Assembly (NCBI RefSeq): GCF_000772045.1
Contig: NZ_CP009754.1
Coordinates: forward strand, 1,984,001-2,048,000
Length of the DNA: 64,000 nt
Direction of reading: 5' to 3'
Source of the DNA: Streptomyces sp. CCM_MD2014
GTDB lineage: Bacteria > Actinomycetota > Actinomycetes > Streptomycetales > Streptomycetaceae
This document shows positions 50,203 through 60,951 of this stretch, piece after piece. Made by a program: the position numbers and the translations under genes. The notes under the pieces are model-generated. The model had not been told where the DNA came from. It worked only from the letters and a program-made list of their open reading frames with translations, and did not search any database. Numbering within the stretch: the first letter of the stretch is position 1; every line of letters begins with the position of its first letter.

Positions 50203-51734
50203 TCGTCGGCCCCGGTCAGCGGCTGGTCCGCGGCGGGGATCAGGCGGGCGGACAGGTCCGGGTCGGCCATGGCGGGGTCGAAGGGGAACATGGGGCGGCG
50301 GATGCGATGGTGGCCGAGGCGGACGAGGTCCTGGTCCACGCCGCCCGGGGTGAGGGCCATCTTCCAGTCGGCGGCCATCGCGAACAGCTCGGGTTCCAGG
50401 TAGCCGATCTTCACGACGACGACGTCGGCGCCGCGCGGGTCGAGGTCCAGGTCGGTGAAGTCGTGCTCGTGGTGGTAGGGCTTGCGCAGCTCGGTGAGGA
50501 TCACGTACGCACTGCCGACGCGTATCACCACCTCGATCCTGGCGTCGCGGTCCCCGAGCCGGACGGCGTGCACGACGCCGGTGAGGGTGACCGGGCCGGC
50601 GTGCCGGTCGTCGACCTCGGCGCCCGCCGTCACCGTCACCGTGGCCCCGACGCCCGCCTCGGCGGCGTGCCGGACGGCCTCGGGTCCCGGCACCGAGGCG
50701 TACAGGACGGTCGGCCCGTCCTCCTTCTGGAACTCGGGGCGGGCCAGCAGCCGCGTCAGGCCCCAGGTGACGTCGCCGGCGCCGCCCGCGGTCGGGTTGT
50801 CGCCGGTGTCGCTGACGTAGTACGGGCGTCGCTCGCCGGCCAGGGCCTCGTCGAGGATGTCGTCGAAGGTGCCGGTGGGGGCGACGAAGTCGAAGTCGTG
50901 GCGGGCGTCCCAGAAGCCGCGGGCCAGCTTTTCGGCGCCCGCGGAGACGGCCTGCTCGTCGTGGCCGGTGACGACGACCGCGGCCCGGTTGCGGGGTTCG
51001 TCGGCCCAGGCGTAGCCGACCCAGATCGCCGCGTCGATCACGCCCTCCCGGGCCTCGACCTCGGGAACGGCCGCGTACACGCTCTTCGCCGGCTCGATCC
51101 GGGTGGAGGTCTGCTCGCCGGCCAGCAGGACGGGGACGGGCACCCATGCCTTCAGCGGGCGGGGGGCGCCGGAGGCCAGGTGGGTCAGGAGGTTGCGGAC
51201 GGCGCGTTCCTTGGTCTCCATGTGGTCCTCGTGCGGAGCCATCCGGTAGCAGGTGATCAGGTCGCTGCGGTGGACCAGGGCGCGGGAGACGTTGCCGTGC
51301 AGGTCCATGGAGGTGGAGACGATCACGTCGTCGCCGACGACGGCGCGCACCTTCTCCAGGAGCAGTGCCTCGGCGTCGTCGAGGCCCTCGACGGTCATGG
51401 CTCCGTGGATGTCGAACCAGAGGCCGTCCAGCGCGGGCAGTGCGGCGAGCCGGGTGAGGAGTTCCCCGGTGAGTTCCTCCCAGGCGGCGGCGGTGACGGT
51501 GCCGCCGGGCAGCGACTTGCCGACCAGGGCTCCGTGCCAGTCGGCCGCCTCGCGCAGTTCCTCGCCGACGGCGAGGAAGGGGTAGCGGTCCAGTACCTCC
51601 TGGCCGCGTGAGGGGTGGAAGGCGGGGGCCTGGGTGCGGGCGGGCGAGAAGGTGGACGACTCGATGCCGAGTCCGGCGATGGCGACGACGGGACGGCGGG
51701 AGGGGGCGGAGGCGGGGGTGCTGGGGTGCGACAT
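50199..51734 (-). CDS. M81-family metallopeptidase (MlrC-like)
   Basis: Predicted 511-aa zinc peptidase. Family landmarks: IAGLGIESSTFSPART at the start, LWFDIHGAMTVEGLDDAE, STSMDLHGNVSRALV and CYRMAPHEDHMETKERA (candidate metal histidines), and SDTGDNPTAGGAGDVTWGL. MlrC, the founding member, opens linear microcystin peptides, so it prefers unusual peptides. ATG 51734 follows GAGGAG. The start is separated from the ROK repressor by a 9-bp tandem repeat. It is coupled to cutC and lies beside a peptide-type transporter. Confidence 0.9.
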   Translation of the reverse strand: MSHPSTPASAPSRRPVVAIAGLGIESSTFSPARTQAPAFHPSRGQEVLDRYPFLAVGEELREAADWHGALVGKSLPGGTVTAAAWEELTGELLTRLAALPALDGLWFDIHGAMTVEGLDDAEALLLEKVRAVVGDDVIVSTSMDLHGNVSRALVHRSDLITCYRMAPHEDHMETKERAVRNLLTHLASGAPRPLKAWVPVPVLLAGEQTSTRIEPAKSVYAAVPEVEAREGVIDAAIWVGYAWADEPRNRAAVVVTGHDEQAVSAGAEKLARGFWDARHDFDFVAPTGTFDDILDEALAGERRPYYVSDTGDNPTAGGAGDVTWGLTRLLARPEFQKEDGPTVLYASVPGPEAVRHAAEAGVGATVTVTAGAEVDDRHAGPVTLTGVVHAVRLGDRDARIEVVIRVGSAYVILTELRKPYHHEHDFTDLDLDPRGADVVVVKIGYLEPELFAMAADWKMALTPGGVDQDLVRLGHHRIRRPMFPFDPAMADPDLSARLIPAADQPLTGADE

Positions 51735-51760
51735 GGCTCCTCGTTCGTGCGGGCGGTGCG

Positions 51761-51813
51761 GGTGATGCAGGTGATGCAGGTGATGCAGGTGATGCAGGTG
51801 ATGCAGGTGATAC
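51761..51813. repeat. 9-bp tandem repeat (GGTGATGCA), five copies plus a partial
   Basis: GGTGATGCA repeats five times exactly from 51761 to 51805, then GGTGATAC. It lies between the ROK-repressor stop (51847) and the M81-peptidase start (51734), in the region expected to hold the peptidase promoter or the ribosome approach. Copy number is likely to vary by slippage and could tune expression. Confidence 0.92.
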
Positions 51814-51846
51814 GGCGGTGCGGGTGGTGCGGCGGTGCGGGATCGC

Positions 51847-53070
51847 TCAGGCGGTGGTGGGGGTCTGGAACCGGTCCGGGTCCAGCTGGGCTCCGCCGAC
51901 CTCGCGCAGGGCCTGGGCGAGCGCCCGCTGGAGGGCGAACTGTCCGGCGCCCAGGAGGCCCGCGTCGGCGCCGAGGACGGCGCGTTCGATGGCGAGGTGT
52001 TCGGTGACCAGCGGGTGGCAGCTCTCGTAGAGCTGGCTGCGGACGGCGGCGACGAAGGGTTCGACGGTGGAGAGGATGCCGCCCAGGTAGACGGCGTCCG
52101 GGTTGAAGAAGTTGACGTTCGCCGCGAGCACCTGGCCGAGGTAGTCCCCGGCCCTGCGCACCGCCCGGTTGGCCTCCGGGTGCGCGTCGGTGGCCAGCCG
52201 CACCACGTCCTCGGCCGTGCTGACGTCGACGCCCTCGTCGCGCAGCACCCGGACGAGGGCGGCACCGGAGGCGACCGTCTCCAGGCAGTCGGTGTTGCCG
52301 CAGGAACAGGGCATGCGGTCGCCGTGGGCGATGCGGATGTGGGTGATCTCCCCGGCCGCTCCCGTGCCGCCGCGGTAGAGCCGGCCGTCGACGAGGGCGG
52401 CGGCGCCGATCGCGGTGCCCGTCTTCACCATGATCACCTGCTGGTGGCGTCCCTTGCGGGCGGTGTGCTCGCCGACGGCCATGCAGTTGGCGTCGTTGTC
52501 GGCGACGGCGGGGACGGCGAAGCGCTCCCGGAGCCAGGACTCGACGGGGAAGCGGTTCCAGCCCGGCATGCGGGAGGGCTGCACGACGCGTCCCGTGGCG
52601 GTGTCGACCGGGCCGGGGAGGGAGAGGCCGACGCCGCGCAGCCGTGATCTGCCGTGGCGTTCGACCAGCTCGTCCAGGATGGCGGCGAGCCCGGACAGGG
52701 CCGCCTGCGGGCCGTCGGCGATCACCAGCGGCACGGTGGAGACGTCGCTGAGCTCGCCGCCCGGCAGGACGACGCCGACGCGGGCGTGCCGGCCGCCCAG
52801 GTCGGCGGCGACGGCGAACTCGTCCTGGCCGCCGAGTCTGAGCACCTTGCGCGGGCGCCCACCGGTGGAGGACTGGGTTCCTTCCTCGGCGACGAGACCG
52901 TGCTCGACGAGCTGGGCCACGGCCACCGAGACGCTGGAGGCGGCGGCGCCGAGCAGCTCGGCGAGCTGGGCCCGGGAGGTCGCCCGGCCGGAGGCGACGA
53001 GTTCGAGGGCGCGCGCCGCCAGCGCCGAGGTGCCCGCCGTCCGCCGGCCCCGCGTACTTATTTCATTCAT
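51847..53070 (-). CDS. ROK-family transcriptional repressor
   Basis: Predicted 407-aa regulator. The N-terminal winged helix (about 18-75, SRAQLAELLGAAASSVSVAVAQLVEHG) is followed by a ROK domain with ATP-like DLGGRHARVGVVL, sugar-binding DNDANCMAVGEH and GAAGEITHI, and zinc cysteines in CSCGNTDCLET. ROK repressors respond to sugars or sugar phosphates. ATG 53070 starts MNEISTRGRR. It faces the ABC-transporter operon across 210 bp, so it likely controls both directions. Confidence 0.92.
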   Translation of the reverse strand: MNEISTRGRRTAGTSALAARALELVASGRATSRAQLAELLGAAASSVSVAVAQLVEHGLVAEEGTQSSTGGRPRKVLRLGGQDEFAVAADLGGRHARVGVVLPGGELSDVSTVPLVIADGPQAALSGLAAILDELVERHGRSRLRGVGLSLPGPVDTATGRVVQPSRMPGWNRFPVESWLRERFAVPAVADNDANCMAVGEHTARKGRHQQVIMVKTGTAIGAAALVDGRLYRGGTGAAGEITHIRIAHGDRMPCSCGNTDCLETVASGAALVRVLRDEGVDVSTAEDVVRLATDAHPEANRAVRRAGDYLGQVLAANVNFFNPDAVYLGGILSTVEPFVAAVRSQLYESCHPLVTEHLAIERAVLGADAGLLGAGQFALQRALAQALREVGGAQLDPDRFQTPTTA

Positions 53071-53201
53071 GTACGTGCTTACTTCCCCATGGTCGGTCCG
53101 ATGCAGACAGTACGCCTGAAACGCCGTTCCGGGAATGGTGATTAACCCAGTAAATCGCGGCGGGCACCGCGTCGGGACTTTTTTCAGAAACGGAGATACT
53201 T

Positions 53202-53216
53202 AGTTGTTACCCAACT
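53202..53216. promoter_or_regulatory. AGTTG/CAACT inverted repeat in the divergent promoter, possible ROK operator
   Basis: AGTTG TTACC CAACT lies in an A+T-rich stretch 65 bp before the substrate-binding-protein ATG and 132 bp from the ROK start. Five-bp arms with a 5-bp gap are short, but the position suits an operator for the divergent repressor. ROK operators often are A/T-rich palindromes. Confidence 0.4.
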
Positions 53217-53280
53217 TTGTTTGTACCCGCGCCGAGGCAGGCGTTAGCTGACCTCCACGCCATTCACCTGGAGGAGATAC

Positions 53281-55089
53281 ATGTCCCCTGCTCGCACAGC
53301 GTCACGCCGACGCCGGGCGCTCGTCGCCGGCGCATGCGCGGCCGTGGGTGTGCTGCTCAGCGGCTGCACGGGCGGTGTCTCCGCCCCCTCGGGCTCGAAG
53401 AACGAGATCAATTACGCGCTCCCGGCGAACTTCACACCCAACTGGATCGTTCCGATCGGAACACCCGGACACCTGAACACCAACAACTCCTCCATATCCC
53501 AGGTGATGTGGGAGCCCCTGATCGCCTACGACGGCTCCAGCGGCGAGATCGGCTGGAACAAGGACAACTCGCTGGCGACGGAGGCGGAGTTCGCCGCGGA
53601 CAACAAGAGCGTCACCATCACCCTCGGCGACCGCCACTGGAGCGACGGCGAGCAGGTCACCTCCCGGGACGTCGAGTTCTGGTTCAACCTGGTCCGGGCG
53701 AACAAGAAGTCGTGGGCCAGCTACAGCCCGGGCAAGGCCCCGGACGTCTGGACCTCCTTCAAGACCCTCGACGACCGGCACTTCACGCTCGACTTCGACC
53801 GCGCCTACAACCGGCAGTGGATGCTCGCCAACGAGCTGAGCATGATCCGCCCGATGCCGCAGCACGTGTGGGACAGGACCGGCGACTCGGGCACGGTCTC
53901 CGACCTCGACCGCACCCCGGCCGGCGCCAAGAAGGTCTGGACGTACCTGATCGACGCCGGCAAGAAGATCTCCCACTACGCGAGCGACCCGCTGTGGAAG
54001 ACGGTCAGCGGCCCGTACCGGCTCAAGTCCTTCTCCACCTCCGGCCGGGTCGAGCTGATCGAGAACGAGAAGTACGACGGCGGGGGCGCGGCCCACGTGA
54101 AGCAGATCAACCTGCTCTCCTTCACCACCGTGGCCGCCGAGGAGAACGCGCTGCGGGCCGGCACCGTCGACTACGGCTACATCAGGGCCTCCGACCTCGG
54201 GATCAAGAAGTCCTTCACGGACCTCGGCTACCACGTCGAGCGGTGGTCCGGCTGGGCCGTCACCTACATGCCGTACAACTTCAACAACCCCGAGATGGGC
54301 GCGGTCTTCCGGCAGTTGTACGCCCGGCAGGCCATCCAGATGTCCGTCGACCAGAAGACCCTGTCCGAGGTGCTCTACAACGGCACCGCGGTACCCACCT
54401 ACGGCCCCGTCCCGCAGGGCCAGCCGTCGGCCTTCCTGTCGGACGAGCAGAAGGCGGAGCCGTACCCGTTCTCCAACTCCGAGGCGCGCAGGCTGCTGAC
54501 GGACCACGGCTGGACCGAGCAGGACGGCACCATGGTGTGCACCTCACCGGGGACCGGCGAGGGGCACTGCGGCGAAGGCGTCGAGAAGGGCACCGAGTTC
54601 AGGATGCGGGTGCTCGCCCAGTCCGGCTCCACGGAGACGGACAACATGATGAGCGCCCTGCAGTCCTCCTTCGAGGAGACCGGCATCGACTTCGAGATCA
54701 AGACCGCCCCGGTCAACTCGGTCCTCTCGCAGACCGGGCAGTGCGAGGAGGACGACCCCGCCTGCAAGTGGCAGCTCTCCTTCTTCGGCAGCGCGGGCAG
54801 CTGGTACTTCCCCGCCTACCCCAGCGGCGACGCGCTCTTCGCCAGCGGCGGCGGCTCCAACTTCGGCAACTACTCCAACCCCGAAGTGGACGAGCTGATC
54901 GACCGCACCACCACCTCCTCGTCCTCCGACGCCATGCTCGCCTACAGCAAGGCCCTCGCCGAGGACCTGCCCGTGATCTGGCTCCCCGAGCCCGACTACC
55001 AGGTCTCCGTGATCAGGAACGGGCTCGGCGGATTCGCCCAGGACTCCCTCGCCAACTTCCACCCCGCCATGTGGGCGTGGACCGAGTGA
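53281..55089 (+). CDS. Peptide/oligosaccharide ABC transporter substrate-binding lipoprotein
   Basis: Predicted 602-aa SBP of the family-5 (OppA/DppA) type. A basic start and hydrophobic core end in lipobox C29 (VLLSGCTGG). INYALPANFTPNWIVPIG, SQVMWEPLIAYD and YVKRINLLSF-like AHVKQINLLSF match the fold. ATG 53281 follows a perfect GGAGGAG. It is the first gene of a five-gene operon with two permeases, a double ATPase and a ROK kinase. Family-5 proteins bind peptides, but many also bind oligosaccharides or muropeptides. Confidence 0.92.
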   Translation: MSPARTASRRRRALVAGACAAVGVLLSGCTGGVSAPSGSKNEINYALPANFTPNWIVPIGTPGHLNTNNSSISQVMWEPLIAYDGSSGEIGWNKDNSLATEAEFAADNKSVTITLGDRHWSDGEQVTSRDVEFWFNLVRANKKSWASYSPGKAPDVWTSFKTLDDRHFTLDFDRAYNRQWMLANELSMIRPMPQHVWDRTGDSGTVSDLDRTPAGAKKVWTYLIDAGKKISHYASDPLWKTVSGPYRLKSFSTSGRVELIENEKYDGGGAAHVKQINLLSFTTVAAEENALRAGTVDYGYIRASDLGIKKSFTDLGYHVERWSGWAVTYMPYNFNNPEMGAVFRQLYARQAIQMSVDQKTLSEVLYNGTAVPTYGPVPQGQPSAFLSDEQKAEPYPFSNSEARRLLTDHGWTEQDGTMVCTSPGTGEGHCGEGVEKGTEFRMRVLAQSGSTETDNMMSALQSSFEETGIDFEIKTAPVNSVLSQTGQCEEDDPACKWQLSFFGSAGSWYFPAYPSGDALFASGGGSNFGNYSNPEVDELIDRTTTSSSSDAMLAYSKALAEDLPVIWLPEPDYQVSVIRNGLGGFAQDSLANFHPAMWAWTE

Positions 55090-55153
55090 GCCCGGGCCCG
55101 GCCCCGTTCACCCGCAGCCGCCCCGTCCTCCCCACCCAGTCACCCGGAAACCC

Positions 55154-56113
55154 ATGAGCACATACTCCTTCCTGATCAGGCGCGTCCTGCAGGCGCTGGC
55201 GGTGGTCCTCCTCGTGACCGTCGTGGTGTTCTGCCTGCTGCACGCCCTCCCCGGGGGTCCCGCCCGCGGCATCCTCGGCCCGCAGGCCACCGCCTCGCAG
55301 ATCGCCGCCTTCAACCACGAACAGGGGCTCGACAGGCCGCTGCCGGTCCAGTACCTGTACTTCCTGAACCAGCTGGTCCACGGCGATCTCGGCATGTCGT
55401 ACACCCTCAACGAACCCGTCTCCCAGCTGATCACCGAGCGGCTGCCGAAAACGCTGCTGCTGACCGTCCTGTCGGCCGTCATCGGGCTGCTGTTCGCGGT
55501 GCCGCTCGGCGTGTGGCAGGCCGTCCGCCGCAACAAGCCGGTCGACTACGTCATCACCACGCTCAGCTTCGTCGCCTACTCCACCCCCGTGTACTTCCTC
55601 GGGCTGATCCTGGTCCTCGTCTTCAGCCAGGTCCTGCCCTGGTTCCCGGCCCAGGCGCCGCAGGGCAACGATGTCGCCGACATCCTCGCCCAGCCCCAGG
55701 GCCTGGTGCTGCCGGTGGTGGCCGGCGCGGCCACGATGGTCGCCGTCTTCAGCCGCTACATGCGCTCTGCCACGCTGGAGAACCTCACCGAGGACTACGT
55801 GCGCACGGCGCGGGCCGGCGGCTCCCGCCCCCGGGCCATCCTGACGCGGCACGTCTTCCGCAACTCGCTGACCCCCGTGGTGGCCATGCTCGGCTACTAC
55901 GTCCCGGTCCTCTTCGGCGGCGCCCTGGTGGTGGAGCAGCTCTTCAACTACCCCGGGATGGGCCTGCTCTTCTGGACCGCCGCCCAGTCCTCCGACTACC
56001 CCGTGCTGCTGGGCTGCGTCCTGGTCATCTCGGTCGCCACGGTGACCGGCACCCTCCTGGCCGACATCCTGCAGCGCGTCATCGACCCCCGAGTGAAGGC
56101 AGGTCGGTCATGA
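55154..56113 (+). CDS. ABC transporter permease (DppB type)
   Basis: Predicted 319-aa permease with six spans and the start STYSFLIRRVLQALAVVLLV typical of DppB/OppB. The coupling-helix EAA-type loop is YVRTARAGGSRPRAILTRHVFRNSLTP (about 216-242). ATG 55154 lies 64 bp after the SBP stop; the 3' end overlaps the second permease by 4 bp (ATGA). Confidence 0.93.
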   Translation: MSTYSFLIRRVLQALAVVLLVTVVVFCLLHALPGGPARGILGPQATASQIAAFNHEQGLDRPLPVQYLYFLNQLVHGDLGMSYTLNEPVSQLITERLPKTLLLTVLSAVIGLLFAVPLGVWQAVRRNKPVDYVITTLSFVAYSTPVYFLGLILVLVFSQVLPWFPAQAPQGNDVADILAQPQGLVLPVVAGAATMVAVFSRYMRSATLENLTEDYVRTARAGGSRPRAILTRHVFRNSLTPVVAMLGYYVPVLFGGALVVEQLFNYPGMGLLFWTAAQSSDYPVLLGCVLVISVATVTGTLLADILQRVIDPRVKAGRS

Positions 56114-56999
56114 GTTCCCTCACCTCCCTGGACGGTCTCGCGGCGACTCCCCCGCGCGCCGCCTCCGGCACCCGGCTCGCGGTCCGCCGCTTCCTGCGCA
56201 ACCGCCTCGCCGTGGTGGGGCTCGGCGTCGTGGTCTTCTTCGTGCTGTTCTGCTTCGTGGGCCCCCTGGTCTACGAGACCGACCAGACCCACACGCTGCT
56301 CCAGCAGGTCAACCAGTCGCCCGGCGGCGCCCACTGGCTCGGCACCGACGCGGTCGGCCACGACGAGCTGGGCAGGCTGATGTACGGCGGCAAGGTCTCG
56401 CTGATCGTCGGCCTGTCGGCCGGTGTCCTCGCCACGGTCATCGGCACCCTGTGGGGCGCCGCGGCCGGCTACGCGGGCGGCTGGATCGACGCGGTCATGA
56501 TGCGTGTGGTGGACGCGGGCATCGCCATTCCCGCCCTGTTCATCCTGCTGGTGGTCTCCGCGATCACCACCCCCGACCTGACCGGCCTCGTCCTCATCCT
56601 CGGTCTCATCTCCTGGCTCGTGCCCTCGCGCCTGGTGCGGGCCGAGACCCTGACCCTGAAGAACCGGGACTTCGTCCTCACCCTCCGCGCGATCGGCGGC
56701 TCGCACGGGCGGGCCATCGTCCGGCACATCCTGCCGAACTCGGTGTCGACCGTCATCGTGGCGGCCACCTTCCAGATCGCCGACGCGATCCTGCTGGTGG
56801 CGTACGTCTCCTACCTCGGCCTGGGCGTGCAGCCCCCGGCCACCGACTGGGGCGGCATGCTCTCGACCGGAATGACCGCCGCCTACTCGGGCCACTGGTG
56901 GCTGATCGTGCCGCCCGGCCTCGCCATCATCCTGGTGGTGTGGGCGTTCAACGCGATCGGAGACGGGCTCCGGGACGCATTCGACGTGAGGGGGCGCGC

Positions 57000-57003
<4 letters not shown>
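56110..57003 (+). CDS. ABC transporter permease (DppC type)
   Basis: Predicted 297-aa permease with an N-terminal cytoplasmic/OppC_N region (FLRNRLAVVGLGVVVFF) and HWLGTDAVGHDELGRLMYGGKVSL, the signature of DppC/OppC. The EAA loop is DFVLTLRAIGGSHGRAIVRHILPNS (about 192-216). ATG 56110 overlaps the first permease (ATGA) and its TGA overlaps the ATPase start (ATGA), giving tight coupling. Confidence 0.93.
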
Positions 57004-58720
<1,717 letters not shown>

Positions 58721-58724
<4 letters not shown>

Positions 58725-59647
58725 GCGGTGCCGACGCCCCGGTCTTCGCCGGGGTCGACATCGGGGGCACCACCACGCAGGTGGTGCTCTGCGATGCGGA
58801 ACTGAGGGTGCTCGACCGCGCGGAGGTGGCCACTCCGGCCCGTTCCGGCGGCCGGGCGATGATCGACGCGGTACTCGACGCGCTCGCCGTCGTACGGGCG
58901 CGCACGCCCGGCCGGACGGCCGCCGTCGGGGTGGGCGCGGCCGGGGTGGTCGACGCCGCCTCCGGGCACGTCCTGGTGGCGAGCGACTCGTTCACCGACT
59001 GGGCCGGCTTCCCCGTGGCCGCCGCCCTGCGCGACGCGCTGGGCGTCCCCGCCTTCCTCGACAACGACGTCAACGCGTTCCTGCGCGGCGAGATCGCGTG
59101 CGGTGCGGCGGCGGGCGAGGAGGACGTCCTCGGCATGACCCTGGGCACCGGCGTCGGCGGGGCGTTGTGGACGGGCGGCGAGCTGCGTGCCGGAGCCCAC
59201 GGTGCGGCCGGCGAGATCGGCCACATCCCCGGCTTCGGCGACCTGCCGTGCACCTGCGGCGGCCGCGGCCACCTGGAGACGCTGGCCTCGGCCCGGTCCC
59301 TTCGGGCCCGCTACGGCGAGCGCACCGGGCGGGAGCTGACCGCCCGCGAGGTGGCCGAGGCGGCCCGGGACGGGGACGCCGACGCCCACGCCGTGTACGC
59401 GGCGGCGGGTGCCGGCATCGCCCGCGCGATCGTGATGACCGCGGGCCTCGTCGACATCGGCACGGTCGTGATCGGGGGCGGTGTCAGCGGCGCCTGGCCG
59501 CTGCTCGAACCGCTGATCCGGGAGCGGCTGGCCGCCGAGCCGCCGATCAGCGGCCACCCCGTCAAGCTGCTGCGGGCGTCCCTGGGGGCCGACGCGGTAC
59601 CGCTGGGCGCGGCGGCGCGGGCACGGCACGAGCTGGCCGCACGCTGA
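58721..59647 (+). CDS. ROK-family sugar kinase
   Basis: Predicted 308-aa kinase. Phosphate-binding FAGVDIGGTTTQVVLCD starts at 9, the catalytic-base region is FLDNDVNAFLRGE, and GAAGEIGHIPG is present. No DNA-binding domain precedes it, so it is an enzyme, not a repressor. The zinc motif usually CxCGxxGCLE reads CTCGGRGHLE: the third cysteine is histidine. GTG 58721 overlaps the ATPase stop (GTGA), so the kinase is made with the transporter and probably phosphorylates an imported sugar or amino sugar. Confidence 0.92.
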
Positions 59648-59678
59648 TCCCGCGCCGCGCCCGCCCCGGCCCGGCGTA

Positions 59679-60851
59679 CTAGGAGGCCTCGGGCTTGTCG
59701 TGGCCGTGGCCGTCGTCGTGGTGGCCGTGGCTGTGGTTGTGGTGCGCGGGCGGCGGGTTCTTCCCGTGGGTGCGCAGGCGGGCCGTGACGTCCTCGGGGG
59801 GCAAAAAGCGGGACCAGCGTTCCGGGAACTCGGAGGGCATGTCGGGGTCGCCCTCGCCGTTCGCGGAGGTCCGGGCCACGTACTCGGCGACCTGGGCCTG
59901 GCGCAGCCGCTCGTTGGCCTCGCGGGCCGCGGCGGTCGCGGCGGCCGGCCAGACCCGGTCGATGGCCGCGTTGACCGCCGCGCCGACGAGCACCGCGAAC
60001 GCGGACACGCCGATCCACAGCAGCACGGCGACGGGCGCGGCCAGGGAGCCGTAGATGGTGGGGCCCTCGACGGTGCTGGTGAGGTAGATGCGCAGCAGGA
60101 AGCTGCCCAGCACCCACATGGCGAGGGCCACCAGCGCGCCGGGGACGTCCTCGATCCACGGGGAGCGGACGGGGACGGAGACGTGGTACAGCGTGGTCAG
60201 GAAGGCCACGGAAAGGATGATGACGACGGGCCAGTACAGGACCTGGACGACCGTCGTCGACCACGGCACGATGCGCACCACGGCGTCCGGTCCCGCCACC
60301 ATCAGCGGCAGCGCGACCGACCCGATGAGCAGGGCCACGATGAAGAGGAGGAAGGCCATCAGGCGGGTGCGGACGATGCCCCGGACGCCGTCGAGGCCGT
60401 ACATCACGGTGATCGTGTCGATGAAGACGTTCACCGCGCGGGAGCCCGACCACAGGGCGAACAGGAAGCCGATGGAGATGACGTCCGGCCGGCCGCCCTT
60501 CATCACGTCGTCCAGGATCGGCTCGGTGATCTGCTTGACGCCCTTCTCGGAGAGCACCGCGCGGGAGGCGTCCAGGATGTTGTTCCGCAGGCTCTCGGTG
60601 GTGTCGGCGCCGATCCAGGAGTCGACGTAGCCGAGCAGCCCGAGGAGGCTCAGCAGCAGGGGCGGAACCGAGAGCAGGGTGAAGAACGCGGCCTCGGCGG
60701 CCAGGCCGAGGATGCGGTACTCCATGCACGAGTTGACCGTGTCCTTGAGCAGCAGCCAGGCGGTCCTGCGTTTGGAGACGTTCCGGTACAGAACCCGGGC
60801 GCGGTGGAGCCGGCCCGAGGGCCGTTCGGGGGAGTCACTTGCTGGCTGCAC
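59679..60851 (-). CDS. YihY/BrkB-family membrane protein with His-rich tail
   Basis: Predicted 390-aa membrane protein with six spans (about 50-72, 113-135, 148-170, 190-215, 222-245, 255-280) and the family start RTAWLLLKDTVNSCMEYRILGLAAEAAFFTLLSVPP (region about 28-63). The last 25 residues are a metal-binding-looking run (AHHNHSHGHHDDGHGHD). GTG 60851 begins VQPASDSPERP. YihY/BrkB was once called ribonuclease BN in error; its function is unsettled. It converges on the ROK kinase gene. Confidence 0.87.
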   Translation of the reverse strand: MQPASDSPERPSGRLHRARVLYRNVSKRRTAWLLLKDTVNSCMEYRILGLAAEAAFFTLLSVPPLLLSLLGLLGYVDSWIGADTTESLRNNILDASRAVLSEKGVKQITEPILDDVMKGGRPDVISIGFLFALWSGSRAVNVFIDTITVMYGLDGVRGIVRTRLMAFLLFIVALLIGSVALPLMVAGPDAVVRIVPWSTTVVQVLYWPVVIILSVAFLTTLYHVSVPVRSPWIEDVPGALVALAMWVLGSFLLRIYLTSTVEGPTIYGSLAAPVAVLLWIGVSAFAVLVGAAVNAAIDRVWPAAATAAAREANERLRQAQVAEYVARTSANGEGDPDMPSEFPERWSRFLPPEDVTARLRTHGKNPPPAHHNHSHGHHDDGHGHDKPEAS

Positions 60852-60951
60852 GCCCTAAAGGTATCCGGCGCGGCGGCCGGCACTCATCCGCGGACGCCCG
60901 GTGATCCCGTACCGGGCCCGCCGGGGTCGCGCGCGCGGTAGGTTCACGTCC

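Noticed and set aside
51761..51813. 9-bp tandem repeat as an origin or iteron array
   Set aside because: No replication gene is near and the context is an intercistronic gap in a catabolic locus.
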